From GCA-2748575 sp965222725 (GTDB taxonomy: Bacteria; Pseudomonadota; Gammaproteobacteria; Pseudomonadales; Ketobacteraceae), in the NCBI GenBank assembly GCA_965222725.1, contig OZ244969.1, positions 5,580,001 through 5,644,000 on the forward strand: a stretch of DNA of 64,000 nt, written 5' to 3'. Below the pieces are notes generated by a model, which was not told the DNA's origin, made no database searches, and saw nothing but the letters and a program-made list of their open reading frames with translations. The position numbers and the translations under genes are program-made. This document shows positions 1 to 8,023 of this stretch, in pieces (the stretch's first letter is position 1; each line of letters opens with the position of its first letter).

Positions 1-891
1 TTCGGATTGATACCCCACCGATTCAGCAATTTCGCCCGTGGATTTCTTCGTCTCGCTCAACTCAATACGGGCACGCTGCATACGCCAATAAGTCAGGTAC
101 TGCATAGGCGACTGACCCACTAACAAACTGAAACGCGCAGCAAACGCCGAGCGCGACATGCCTATCTGGCTGGCCAATCCCGCTACACTCCAGGCAAACC
201 CGGGTTGCCGATGAATCAGCGCCAGAGCACGACCGATGTACCGGTCTCGCAACGCTGCGAGCCAGCCCTGGTCTGCTTCGGGGCTATGATCAATCCAATA
301 GCGTAACGCCTGAATCATCAGAATATCCGCCAGATGCGTCATCACGGTTTCTCCACCAGGCCTGATCTCCTTCGCCTCGCTCGCAATCAGGCGTACTGTG
401 CTCTGTATCCAATGATGCTCATCGTCCCGCCAGGCATCGATATACAGCACTTTGGGCAGCAGGCTAATGAACTGCTGCGCGATCGCCTGATCGAAGCGAA
501 TAACGCAGCAGGTCAGTTGCGCAAGCTCTCCACCACCACCGTGACGCATGTACTCGTAACGTTCACTCAGCGGCTCTACGGGAATATCAAACAACGGGGT
601 AATTGAGCTGTCTGGATCACTCTTAAGCGTATGACCGATGCCGTGGGGTACCAAAGAAAGGCTGCCCTGCTCCAGCAGTCGGGGCGGCTCCCCTTCCACT
701 TCAAGCCAACAGCGCCCCGCCGTCACGATATGAAACATCATATAGCCCGCCATAGGCGGCATGGAAATCCCCCACGGCGCGGTGAGCTCCGAACGGCAAT
801 AGAGAATACCGCTCAGGCGCAGCAAATGCAGCGTCTCACCCAGGGGGTCGGATAACGGGGGAATATTGGCTTCGGAACGGGTTGAGTTCAT
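1..891 (-). CDS. AraC-family transcriptional regulator (3' end cut by window edge)
   Basis: The frame stays open from an ATG at 891 to the left edge, giving about 297 residues. The N-terminal half has the pattern of an AraC cupin-type ligand-binding domain, with a glycine- and proline-rich beta region including a GYMMFHIVTAG-like stretch near residue 50. The C-terminal half is an AraC helix-turn-helix region, with a GMSRSAFAARF-type recognition segment followed by SPMQYLTYWRM. The second helix-turn-helix runs off the window. It is divergent from the NmrA-type oxidoreductase that starts at 1072. AraC regulators with this cupin domain are often next to a reductase they control, so regulation of that neighbour is a reasonable inference. 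The effector is unknown. Confidence 0.88.
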   Translation of the reverse strand, partial: MNSTRSEANIPPLSDPLGETLHLLRLSGILYCRSELTAPWGISMPPMAGYMMFHIVTAGRCWLEVEGEPPRLLEQGSLSLVPHGIGHTLKSDPDSSITPLFDIPVEPLSERYEYMRHGGGGELAQLTCCVIRFDQAIAQQFISLLPKVLYIDAWRDDEHHWIQSTVRLIASEAKEIRPGGETVMTHLADILMIQALRYWIDHSPEADQGWLAALRDRYIGRALALIHRQPGFAWSVAGLASQIGMSRSAFAARFSLLVGQSPMQYLTYWRMQRARIELSETKKSTGEIAESVGYQSE

Positions 892-1071
892 AGCGGGCAC
901 AACGGCATAGAATCCAGACAATTGGACGATCTGCAGATAATTATGGACCCATGAGCATTAATAATCCACAGCGTATCGGGAATAATGGCCTTGAACGATA
1001 CGAAACGGGTTCCGGCGCGCTCCCGAAAGGTATCCCACTGAAAGCGATTAAACCCATGAGAGGGCACTTAA

Positions 1072-1908
1072 ATGACTGATCAATCGACAAACTCCCCGAT
1101 TCTGATAATTGGCAAAAACGGCAAAACCGGTGTACGTGTGGAGCAACGTCTTCGCACAATGGGATTGGAAACCCGGGCAGTATCACGCTCTACCCAGCCC
1201 GGGTTTGACTGGTACCGCCCACATACTTGGACCCAAGCATTAAAGGGCGTAGAACGCGCCTACGTGACCTTTCAACCGGACCTTGCCATTCCGGAAGCCG
1301 CCCAGATCATGCAGAACTTCGTGGCTGCAGCCCGCACCGCCGGCTTAAAGCACCTGGTTCTGCTGTCGGGCCGCGGTGAGCCGGGTGCTGAGAAAGCCGA
1401 AGCCATTGTGCAGAACAGCGGATTAACCTGGAACCTGGTTCGGGCCAGCTGGTTCTTTCAGAATTTTAGCGAAAGTTTCATGCTTGACGGGATCCTGGCT
1501 GGCGAATTGGTGCTTCCCCGGGTTACAACAACTGAGCCATTTATTGATGCAGATGATATCGCTGACGTGGTGGTGGCAACACTGACTCAACCGGAACTAG
1601 CGAATCAGTTAATTGAAATCAGTGGCGCTGAATCGATAACTTTCGAGGACTGCGTGCGGAAAATTGAGGCAGCAGTAGGCTACCCCATCAAGTTTACAGA
1701 AGTGCCGCTCAGCGCCTATCTGGAAGAAATGCGTCATCAGGGCTTTGCGGATGACATGATCTGGCTAATGGAAGAACTGTTTGGCAAGGTGTTGGACGGG
1801 CGTAATACCCAGCCTGTAGACGGCTTGCAGCGGATATTGGGCCGTCCGCCAACGAACTTGGCTGAGTATGTTGACAAAACGGTTGCAACGGGTGCTTGGT
1901 CTAAATAA
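1072..1908 (+). CDS. NmrA/SDR5-type NAD(P)-binding oxidoreductase
   Basis: The 278-residue protein begins with a Rossmann nucleotide-binding loop, GKNGKTG at residues 14-20. It lacks the YxxxK catalytic pair of classical short-chain dehydrogenases, as is usual for the NmrA/HSCARG-like atypical SDR5 group. The body matches that family: a RASWFFQNF stretch, then a PFIDADDIADV segment where these proteins contact the cofactor or ligand. Members act as NAD(P)H sensors or as quinone or azo reductases, and the substrate here cannot be read. A GAGAGGG ribosome-binding site lies about 8 bases before the ATG. The gene is divergent from an AraC regulator, its likely controller, and ends before a perfect 13-base inverted repeat. 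Confidence 0.85.
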   Translation: MTDQSTNSPILIIGKNGKTGVRVEQRLRTMGLETRAVSRSTQPGFDWYRPHTWTQALKGVERAYVTFQPDLAIPEAAQIMQNFVAAARTAGLKHLVLLSGRGEPGAEKAEAIVQNSGLTWNLVRASWFFQNFSESFMLDGILAGELVLPRVTTTEPFIDADDIADVVVATLTQPELANQLIEISGAESITFEDCVRKIEAAVGYPIKFTEVPLSAYLEEMRHQGFADDMIWLMEELFGKVLDGRNTQPVDGLQRILGRPPTNLAEYVDKTVATGAWSK

Positions 1909-1965
1909 TAGCTGGAATACAATCAGGGAACTATGGGACTAGCATTCAACTCAAGGACCTATGCC

Positions 1966-2001
1966 AGTGTTTACCTCCAACAGGGATAGGAGGTAAACAC
2001 T
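1966..2001. terminator. Perfect 13-bp hairpin between convergent genes
   Basis: AGTGTTTACCTCC at 1966-1978 pairs perfectly with GGAGGTAAACACT at 1989-2001 around a 10-base loop. It sits between the stop of the NmrA-type gene (1908) and the stop of the convergent Roc-COR gene (2055). Only a weak T/A-rich stretch follows on the plus strand, so it is a terminator-like hairpin and not a canonical intrinsic terminator. It could also be the boundary repeat of the AT-rich island. Confidence 0.5.
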
Positions 2002-2054
2002 ATTAAATATATCGAACGCTTCCATCACAGTCTAGAACGCCTAATTATGTACAT

Positions 2055-4757
2055 CTAAATAGAGCCAACCCATTCAGCGATCTTGTGATAATGTCGTGCT
2101 ACATCTTGCACAATATCACCACCTCTTTTTAGCCCTTTAACGGCCGTATTGAGTCGTGACCCTTCATCCGAGAGCTCCCTCAGCAGGCGATCAACATAAT
2201 TTAGCTTTCCACTTTTGAGTATCTTCTTTCTATCCGATTCACCCTCGATTTTCTCTAGCGCCAGCTGTGCGGACTTAACATCACTTGCCTCTTCTGGATT
2301 ACCATTGAAATGCAGCAATTCCGCCAATTCAGTTAATGACCCTTGCAAACCATAATTCACTGAATCGATATTAAAACTATTACACTGATGCTCCGACATA
2401 AACAAATTTGCGCCATCTTCGGCTACAATTTTTATATTGTAGTTTCTGGCTTGATCATTTAGCTCCAGCTCGGTCCTACTAATATCATCGTAATAAGGTC
2501 GACCCTCACCAGCATGTACGGCGATTTTATTCTCAGTCAACCAAATAGATTTATCATCAAACTCTCCGCTTCTACCTGTACAGTACTCTTCACAATACAC
2601 ACGATATTCTATCTCTGGACGTTCACTCTTATAGTCACTAAATATCTCATTAATACTGTTGCGTAACTGAGTTAAAAACTCTGTTTTAGTTCTGCCTTTG
2701 ACTCTAACTTCTAAAATACGATCATCCTCACGAACCAGTGCCACATCACCATTAGCGTTTTCCAAAACAACCCCCAACCGCCATACCTCATCAGCCTGCC
2801 GAATAAAATGGTGATAGCGCACGATAAAACGTGTTATTACATCACCAGGAAGATCTTGTTGAGCTTGATAACGCAACATTAGCGCATCGCCAAACTCAAA
2901 TACGGGCAACCTTCCAGGCTGATCCTCCTTTAGCAAGTGAGGAATAACTATAGAACAATTACCCTCATTCGAATAAGATAATTCATAGTAATTCAATAGT
3001 TCAAATATGAATCTATGCTGTCTTTCTGGATAGCGATCAAGATTCTTCTCGAATATCTTTTTAAACTCATCAATATCAACACTATATCTTTCATTATTAC
3101 TTGCCCAATTGATTATCTGGTACACCCCGTGACTGACCCATTCTGGATTCAACACAAGTGTATCAACACCTGAAATCCTGGGATACCACAAACTAACCCC
3201 TAAGGCATGTAGATTAGCAAGCAACCCATTCAAACTGTCGGACTCATTAATTCTTTGCCCTTCTGCAATAGATTTAAATTCTTCTATGCTTATAAACTCC
3301 TTTTTAGAGGAATCATCAGCAGAGCTAAACAGATTCTCCAGCTCTTTTTTTACCAAATAATAACTTTCGGGAATCGACTTTCTAGCCCAACTTAGATTCT
3401 GCTGTACTGTATTGAAGACGTGCTCACGAAAACCAAGCAGTTCTTTGTGATCATTTTTAACTGAAAACTCAGAAAAGCACACTATAGAATACTTTTCAGT
3501 CAGCCTATTAAGTGGAATTTTTGGAGAATGCTCGTCTTTTTTATTCACCAAGACAATCACATCGGAGTCACCGCCGTAGATACGTTTTTGCTCCAACCAA
3601 AATTCTAAACGACCTACACTATCTGTTCGGCCATCATGAACTATTAAATAAACACACCGCTCTGAAAGAAAAAATTTATGCACAGCATGAGTTACTGTAT
3701 GGCCAGCAAAATCCCAAATACGAATGGTACATCCCTCTTTATCCCAAATATGAGTATCTACTCCAGCCGTACTTTCAGCATCTTTAGGCATATCTGAATT
3801 CGGATCTAGCAAACGACGGGTAATACTTGTTTTACCTGACCCCTTATCACCCAACACTATTAATCTAGCCTCATTAATTTGGGTGCTACTTACAAGTAAC
3901 CCTTCGATATACTTAGAAGCCGCGGCTGCTCCATTTTCAGATATTGATGCAGGAACACCCAAATGAAACCTCAACTGGCCTCGAAGCTTTTCGTTATATT
4001 TAAATTCGTTCCTTAGAATTTCCTCAAAATAATCCACCCAGTATCCACACCCTTCATAATCTAAGAGACCTCTAAACTTTGGCCACCTCTTAGCCAGTAT
4101 TAGAGACGAGAAACTTGAAGAAGCACCCTGTGTAATTGACTCTACTTCCTTAACAAGAAGACTTTTAAACGCCTTCCGATTCCTCTCTTCCAAAATATTC
4201 TTATAGATAGAGTGTGCTGCATCAGATGCTCTTGAGAGAGCTGTCTTTACATGATCATATCTTACAGGATCAGCATCCACGAAATTCTCTTTGGCATCAA
4301 ATACATTCAAACAACTACCACAGCGTACGCTGCCTTTTGCCGCAGTTAAATGCAAATTCTGTATTGCATAACTGGTTTTACACTTGGGGCATTTAGTAAT
4401 CCTTCTGGGAACGACTCTGGCCATATTCGCGATAACTTCAATTGCCGCTACAACCTTATCCGCTTTACAATTCATGGCCACTTCTTTAGCTTCAACCAAG
4501 CTACCAAACGAGTGATCACTCAGAGCAAACCCTTTAGATTCACCGACAAGAATGGAGTAATCCTTAGTGACATCAAGATGCTTAAATATCTCTAGCAAGA
4601 ACCTTTGAGATTCGCCTCTCCAAAAATCCAGCTTACCGTATACCGCAATAACCGGTAGGCTAAGCACGCCTAATCTCCAAGCAAACTCTACTAGTTGCTC
4701 ACCGTTTAACTTACCAAGCAATTTTTCAACAAATCCCTCAAACTCCGACTCTTTCAA
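2055..4757 (-). CDS. Roc-COR GTPase with N-terminal zinc ribbon (Roco-like, no LRR)
   Basis: The protein has 900 residues. Residues 1-115 are mostly helical and of unknown type. An MJ0042-type zinc ribbon follows at about 121-155, with CPKC and CGSC as the metal knuckles. A helical linker runs to about 295. The GTPase (Roc) domain has a P-loop GDKGSGKT at 303-310, a switch DFAGH at 349-353 and a base-recognition NKKD at 405-408. A COR domain covers about 465-720, including the LHALGVSLWYP stretch. The last 110 residues are a short beta stretch then helices. No leucine-rich repeats or catalytic effector are visible. The start is TTG with a GAGGG site 7 bases upstream; a stop codon lies six codons before it, with no ATG in between. 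The gene is clearly richer in A+T than the flanks, which suggests transfer. Bacterial Roco proteins are GTP-dependent dimeric switches, and proteins of this general layout occur in conflict systems. A defence role here is inference. Confidence 0.85.
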   Translation of the reverse strand: MKESEFEGFVEKLLGKLNGEQLVEFAWRLGVLSLPVIAVYGKLDFWRGESQRFLLEIFKHLDVTKDYSILVGESKGFALSDHSFGSLVEAKEVAMNCKADKVVAAIEVIANMARVVPRRITKCPKCKTSYAIQNLHLTAAKGSVRCGSCLNVFDAKENFVDADPVRYDHVKTALSRASDAAHSIYKNILEERNRKAFKSLLVKEVESITQGASSSFSSLILAKRWPKFRGLLDYEGCGYWVDYFEEILRNEFKYNEKLRGQLRFHLGVPASISENGAAAASKYIEGLLVSSTQINEARLIVLGDKGSGKTSITRRLLDPNSDMPKDAESTAGVDTHIWDKEGCTIRIWDFAGHTVTHAVHKFFLSERCVYLIVHDGRTDSVGRLEFWLEQKRIYGGDSDVIVLVNKKDEHSPKIPLNRLTEKYSIVCFSEFSVKNDHKELLGFREHVFNTVQQNLSWARKSIPESYYLVKKELENLFSSADDSSKKEFISIEEFKSIAEGQRINESDSLNGLLANLHALGVSLWYPRISGVDTLVLNPEWVSHGVYQIINWASNNERYSVDIDEFKKIFEKNLDRYPERQHRFIFELLNYYELSYSNEGNCSIVIPHLLKEDQPGRLPVFEFGDALMLRYQAQQDLPGDVITRFIVRYHHFIRQADEVWRLGVVLENANGDVALVREDDRILEVRVKGRTKTEFLTQLRNSINEIFSDYKSERPEIEYRVYCEEYCTGRSGEFDDKSIWLTENKIAVHAGEGRPYYDDISRTELELNDQARNYNIKIVAEDGANLFMSEHQCNSFNIDSVNYGLQGSLTELAELLHFNGNPEEASDVKSAQLALEKIEGESDRKKILKSGKLNYVDRLLRELSDEGSRLNTAVKGLKRGGDIVQDVARHYHKIAEWVGSI

Positions 4758-5173
4758 AACTTGACCCTCAGCTTATGTGTCCCCGTGACTTGGAATGCTG
4801 ACCAACATTCGCGCTATTGCAGACTATTACGGCAAATTGTTAAATTTACCTGGGGGAAAATCATTATTCTCAAACCCGAAAGCTTTCAGCGTGAACTCTA
4901 TACTTTCAACAGCTGAGTACACGCAGCTCGAACCCAACTCATCTTTAATTTGGTGCTCACTTTATAACACCCCCTTAAAAAAAACCAATTGATTCAACCG
5001 ACTAATCATCGTTTAGTGTCGCGTGAACCAACAACGCGAATTGACCATGCGTAACTCTCCTTTCTAAGCTTCAAGCAACCATCACTTTGCAAGTTCTGTC
5101 CCTTTAGCAATGGTGCACGATATGCCAAACGCGCTGCCAAAAAATCACACAAAAAAGAGATACAACGACCAAT
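4758..5173. other. AT-rich intergenic stretch, no supported gene
   Basis: This stretch of about 415 bases lies upstream of the Roc-COR gene and continues its low GC content. A 65-codon plus-strand frame from ATG 4795 (to 4992) has no ribosome-binding site and no recognisable protein features. An 81-codon minus-strand frame (5006-5251) overlaps the gene remnant and has no family resemblance. The promoter of the Roc-COR gene must lie here, but no box can be named with confidence. Confidence 0.5.
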
Positions 5174-5299
5174 CTCGATAGCTGTATCGCCAAATCCTGC
5201 CTGAAAGCAATCAATCATCATTCCGGAGCGCCCCATGAAGCCTATGAACAAGTGCGCGAGGCTATTGATGGCACCAAGTGGCAGAAATTTCGTCTATAG
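5174..5299 (+). pseudogene. Degenerate paralogue fragment of the small gene at 9473-9733
   Basis: The frame that ends at the TAG at 5297-5299 reads IAKSCLKAINHHSGAP followed by HEAYEQVREAIDG. The intact gene at 9473 reads IAKACLAAINQHSGASP followed by QEAYEKVYEAIDG near its N terminus. The match covers about 35 residues, in the same orientation, with one residue deleted. No usable start codon precedes it in frame, the similarity to the N terminus (KDQLYIDIA) shifts to another frame just upstream, and the C-terminal half is missing. It is therefore a remnant and not a working gene. It marks the right edge of the AT-rich Roc-COR island. Confidence 0.6.
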
Positions 5300-5350
5300 T
5301 CAAAAAATGGGATAAAACGAGCCCAAGGAAGGAGATCAGTCTAAAGCTCA

Positions 5351-7945
5351 TCAACCAGCTTTATGCTCTACCCATTCCTGAAATTGTGAAGCCGGCATTG
5401 GCTTGGCAAAATAAAACCCCTGAACACGGTCACACCCCAGTTTCATGAGCGACATCAAGGTCTGAAAATTCTCAACCCCTTCGGCCACCGTTTCTATTTG
5501 CAGTGCTCGCGCCAACTTAACTGTATTTTCCACAATACGATAGTCGTTCTCGTGACGTTCTGTCTGACTGACAAAGCTTTTATCAATTTTCAGTTCATTG
5601 ACCGGGAGCTGGCTAAGATACATTAAAGAGGAATAGCCGGTACCATAATCGTCCAGGGATATGCAGCACCCGGCTGCCCCCAGCGCTTCCAAGGTATGGA
5701 TTATCGCACTCATATCTTCACTCAGATAGGTTTCCGTCACTTCGAATACCACATCGGCCAGATTGATGTCATACTCCTCCGCCGTCATCACAACAAAAGG
5801 TACAAAATCAGGCTCAATCAGGTTTTGCGTGGACAGATTGATGCTTAGCTTGAATGGCCTTTGATTAAATTCAAACCGGCTCAAAATGGCGAAGGATTCC
5901 GCCACCAGATATCGTGTAATCCGGTTCATTAACCCTGCTTCCTCTGCCACCTCTATGAACTCTACCGGCGAAACCACGCCAAATTGCTGGCTACTCCATC
6001 GTAGTAGTACCTCAGCACCGGTCATTTGTTGAGTAATACAATCGAACTGAGGTTGCAGATACAACTTTAGTTCTTTGTCATTCACCGCTTGCGACAGCGC
6101 ACCTACAAGAGCCAGTCGTCGCCGGCCAAAAGCGTCAATTTCAGAACTGTAAACAGTCAGCTTTTCTGAAGATCTTGAGCCGTAATCCTGGGCTGCACTG
6201 GCATGCTGCAACAGTAGCTCTGCGCGATCGCCGTGCTTCGGATACACAGAAATTCCTGTGCAGGCATCCAACTGTATTGTGATTTCTCCAACCTGAATCG
6301 CCGAATCATATTGTCGAATCAAATGCCCGACAAACTCGTTGATGGAGCAATAGATCTCACCTGTTTTGCACAAAAACGCCAGGCTACCAAAGTTCTCGAC
6401 CGCCACAAAGTTTTTGGTTTCCGGCTCCACCGCTATCGCCTGATCGTTATGATCAAGTGACTTCTCCAACGTGGCAATAACCGATTCAAAAACCTCTTTT
6501 GCCAAGCGCCTACCCATGGATGAAGCGATTTGTTTGATTTGAGGAAAGCTGATAAGCACCAGCGCAAAGGCATCCGTATTGGTTTTATCAGCGATCAGCT
6601 GATTGACCCGATGACTCAGAAGATACTCATTGGGCTTTCCGCTCACCGGATCATGCAGAGCCTGTTGAAGTGCCTGGTCCTGCACTTGAACAATGGTACG
6701 CTGCGCCTGTTCCATTTGCTCCATGGCGATAAGCTTTTGACGCCGCTCCTCTTTAAAACGATGCGCCAGCGCAAATGAAAACAGCAGCGCCTCCAACACT
6801 GAGCCTGCCTGTATGGAGTGGTTGGTTATTCGTGAAGATGGAAACAGCCCAAAAACGTTCGCCAGATAGATCAGTGAGCCAAGGCCAAAGCAGGCGGTGG
6901 CCAATACAAAATAGCGGGCAATCACCTGGCCACTGAGCAACGACGAAGTACCTGCCATTAACACCAGAGCAATGGTTATCGTACCTAACCAGCCGGCGGT
7001 CAGAGCCCCTTTATCAGGTAACCGGAGCACAAAGTAGATGAGGCCCAATGACAGCACCGCAAGTGCTTTCATAGCCATTCTGATCCAGACATTGATATTT
7101 TCAGCTTTTAAAAAACTGATACAGAAACAAAGCAGCCAGAACGACGCCATGGAGGCAGAGATCGGCAATGCAAAAGTAGTGACATCATTGCTGTGCCAGA
7201 CATAACGATTGCCAAAGCCGGAGATTGACAACATCAGCACCATGACTGATGCCAGCGTAAATACATAATAGATATAGGTGGTGTCACGTAAAGATATAAA
7301 CAGAAAGCTGTTATAAAGCACCAACGCCAGCATTATCCCGAAGTACAACCCCCAAAGCAGGGTTTCAATATTTTGCTGTATGATCAGGTATTCCCTGTCC
7401 CAGAGTTCCAGGGGCACCTGCAATGAAGTACTGGAGCTGGCCTTGAGATAGATAAAGGAACCCTTATCAATAAGCGCGGGCAGGGAAAAATTGATCTGAT
7501 GGGAGAGCAGCGTTTCGGAATTCCGGTTCGCGGAATCCAGAGATTCGTGCCATAAAATCTGTTGGTCGGAAGATACCAGATACACATCAACATGTTGTAA
7601 CAGCGGATAGGGAATAACCAGGTACCAGGCCTTTCCTTCCGTCAGCTCCAGGTTGGTGGGAAACCGAATCCAGACCGGATAATTAACAAACCCAAAATTC
7701 AGCGGCTTACCGCTGGTGTTTTTAATCCAGCGATCGTTACCGAGGATATGTTCAATGGAGTTCGTATCCTGAAAATCTTCAACGTAGCTCAGGTAGGCGT
7801 CCAGACTGTAATATCTGATGTCCTGATCCTGGCCATGGACCAGCTCCATAGCTTCCGACACCGATACCTGCAGGCATATCAATAACGGCACCACAAGGCC
7901 GGTACGCCTGATACCAATCCATACATATAAGATGATATGCTTCAA
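5351..7945 (-). CDS. 7TM-DISM sensor with degenerate GGDEF and EAL phosphodiesterase domains
   Basis: The 864-residue inner-membrane protein has a signal peptide (1-32), a periplasmic 7TMR-DISMED2-type beta domain (about 40-180), seven membrane helices (about 190-395) and a short coiled coil. A GGDEF fold follows at about 430-595, with its active loop degenerated to ENFGS, so it should not make c-di-GMP. The EAL domain (about 610-855) keeps the expected catalytic set: EVLLR at 645-649, the N of NLS near 703, EVTET 735-739, DDYGTG 765-770, K786 and AEGVEN 821-826. It is therefore probably an active c-di-GMP phosphodiesterase controlled by an extracellular ligand. It is divergent from the PilZ fusion gene with under 80 bases between the starts. 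Confidence 0.92.
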   Translation of the reverse strand: MKHIILYVWIGIRRTGLVVPLLICLQVSVSEAMELVHGQDQDIRYYSLDAYLSYVEDFQDTNSIEHILGNDRWIKNTSGKPLNFGFVNYPVWIRFPTNLELTEGKAWYLVIPYPLLQHVDVYLVSSDQQILWHESLDSANRNSETLLSHQINFSLPALIDKGSFIYLKASSSTSLQVPLELWDREYLIIQQNIETLLWGLYFGIMLALVLYNSFLFISLRDTTYIYYVFTLASVMVLMLSISGFGNRYVWHSNDVTTFALPISASMASFWLLCFCISFLKAENINVWIRMAMKALAVLSLGLIYFVLRLPDKGALTAGWLGTITIALVLMAGTSSLLSGQVIARYFVLATACFGLGSLIYLANVFGLFPSSRITNHSIQAGSVLEALLFSFALAHRFKEERRQKLIAMEQMEQAQRTIVQVQDQALQQALHDPVSGKPNEYLLSHRVNQLIADKTNTDAFALVLISFPQIKQIASSMGRRLAKEVFESVIATLEKSLDHNDQAIAVEPETKNFVAVENFGSLAFLCKTGEIYCSINEFVGHLIRQYDSAIQVGEITIQLDACTGISVYPKHGDRAELLLQHASAAQDYGSRSSEKLTVYSSEIDAFGRRRLALVGALSQAVNDKELKLYLQPQFDCITQQMTGAEVLLRWSSQQFGVVSPVEFIEVAEEAGLMNRITRYLVAESFAILSRFEFNQRPFKLSINLSTQNLIEPDFVPFVVMTAEEYDINLADVVFEVTETYLSEDMSAIIHTLEALGAAGCCISLDDYGTGYSSLMYLSQLPVNELKIDKSFVSQTERHENDYRIVENTVKLARALQIETVAEGVENFQTLMSLMKLGCDRVQGFYFAKPMPASQFQEWVEHKAG

Positions 7946-8023
7946 AGCTTGACACCACCAGTTGACGAACCAGCTATCTGGTCCAGACTTTCCCTATCCT
8001 TTTATTATAGGACGGATCCTGAA

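Noticed and set aside
4795..4992. A 65-codon plus-strand frame divergent from the Roc-COR gene
   Set aside because: It has no ribosome-binding site and no recognisable features, and lies in the AT-rich promoter region where such frames arise by chance.
5006..5251. An 81-codon minus-strand frame
   Set aside because: It lies opposite the pseudogene fragment, without a ribosome-binding site or family resemblance.
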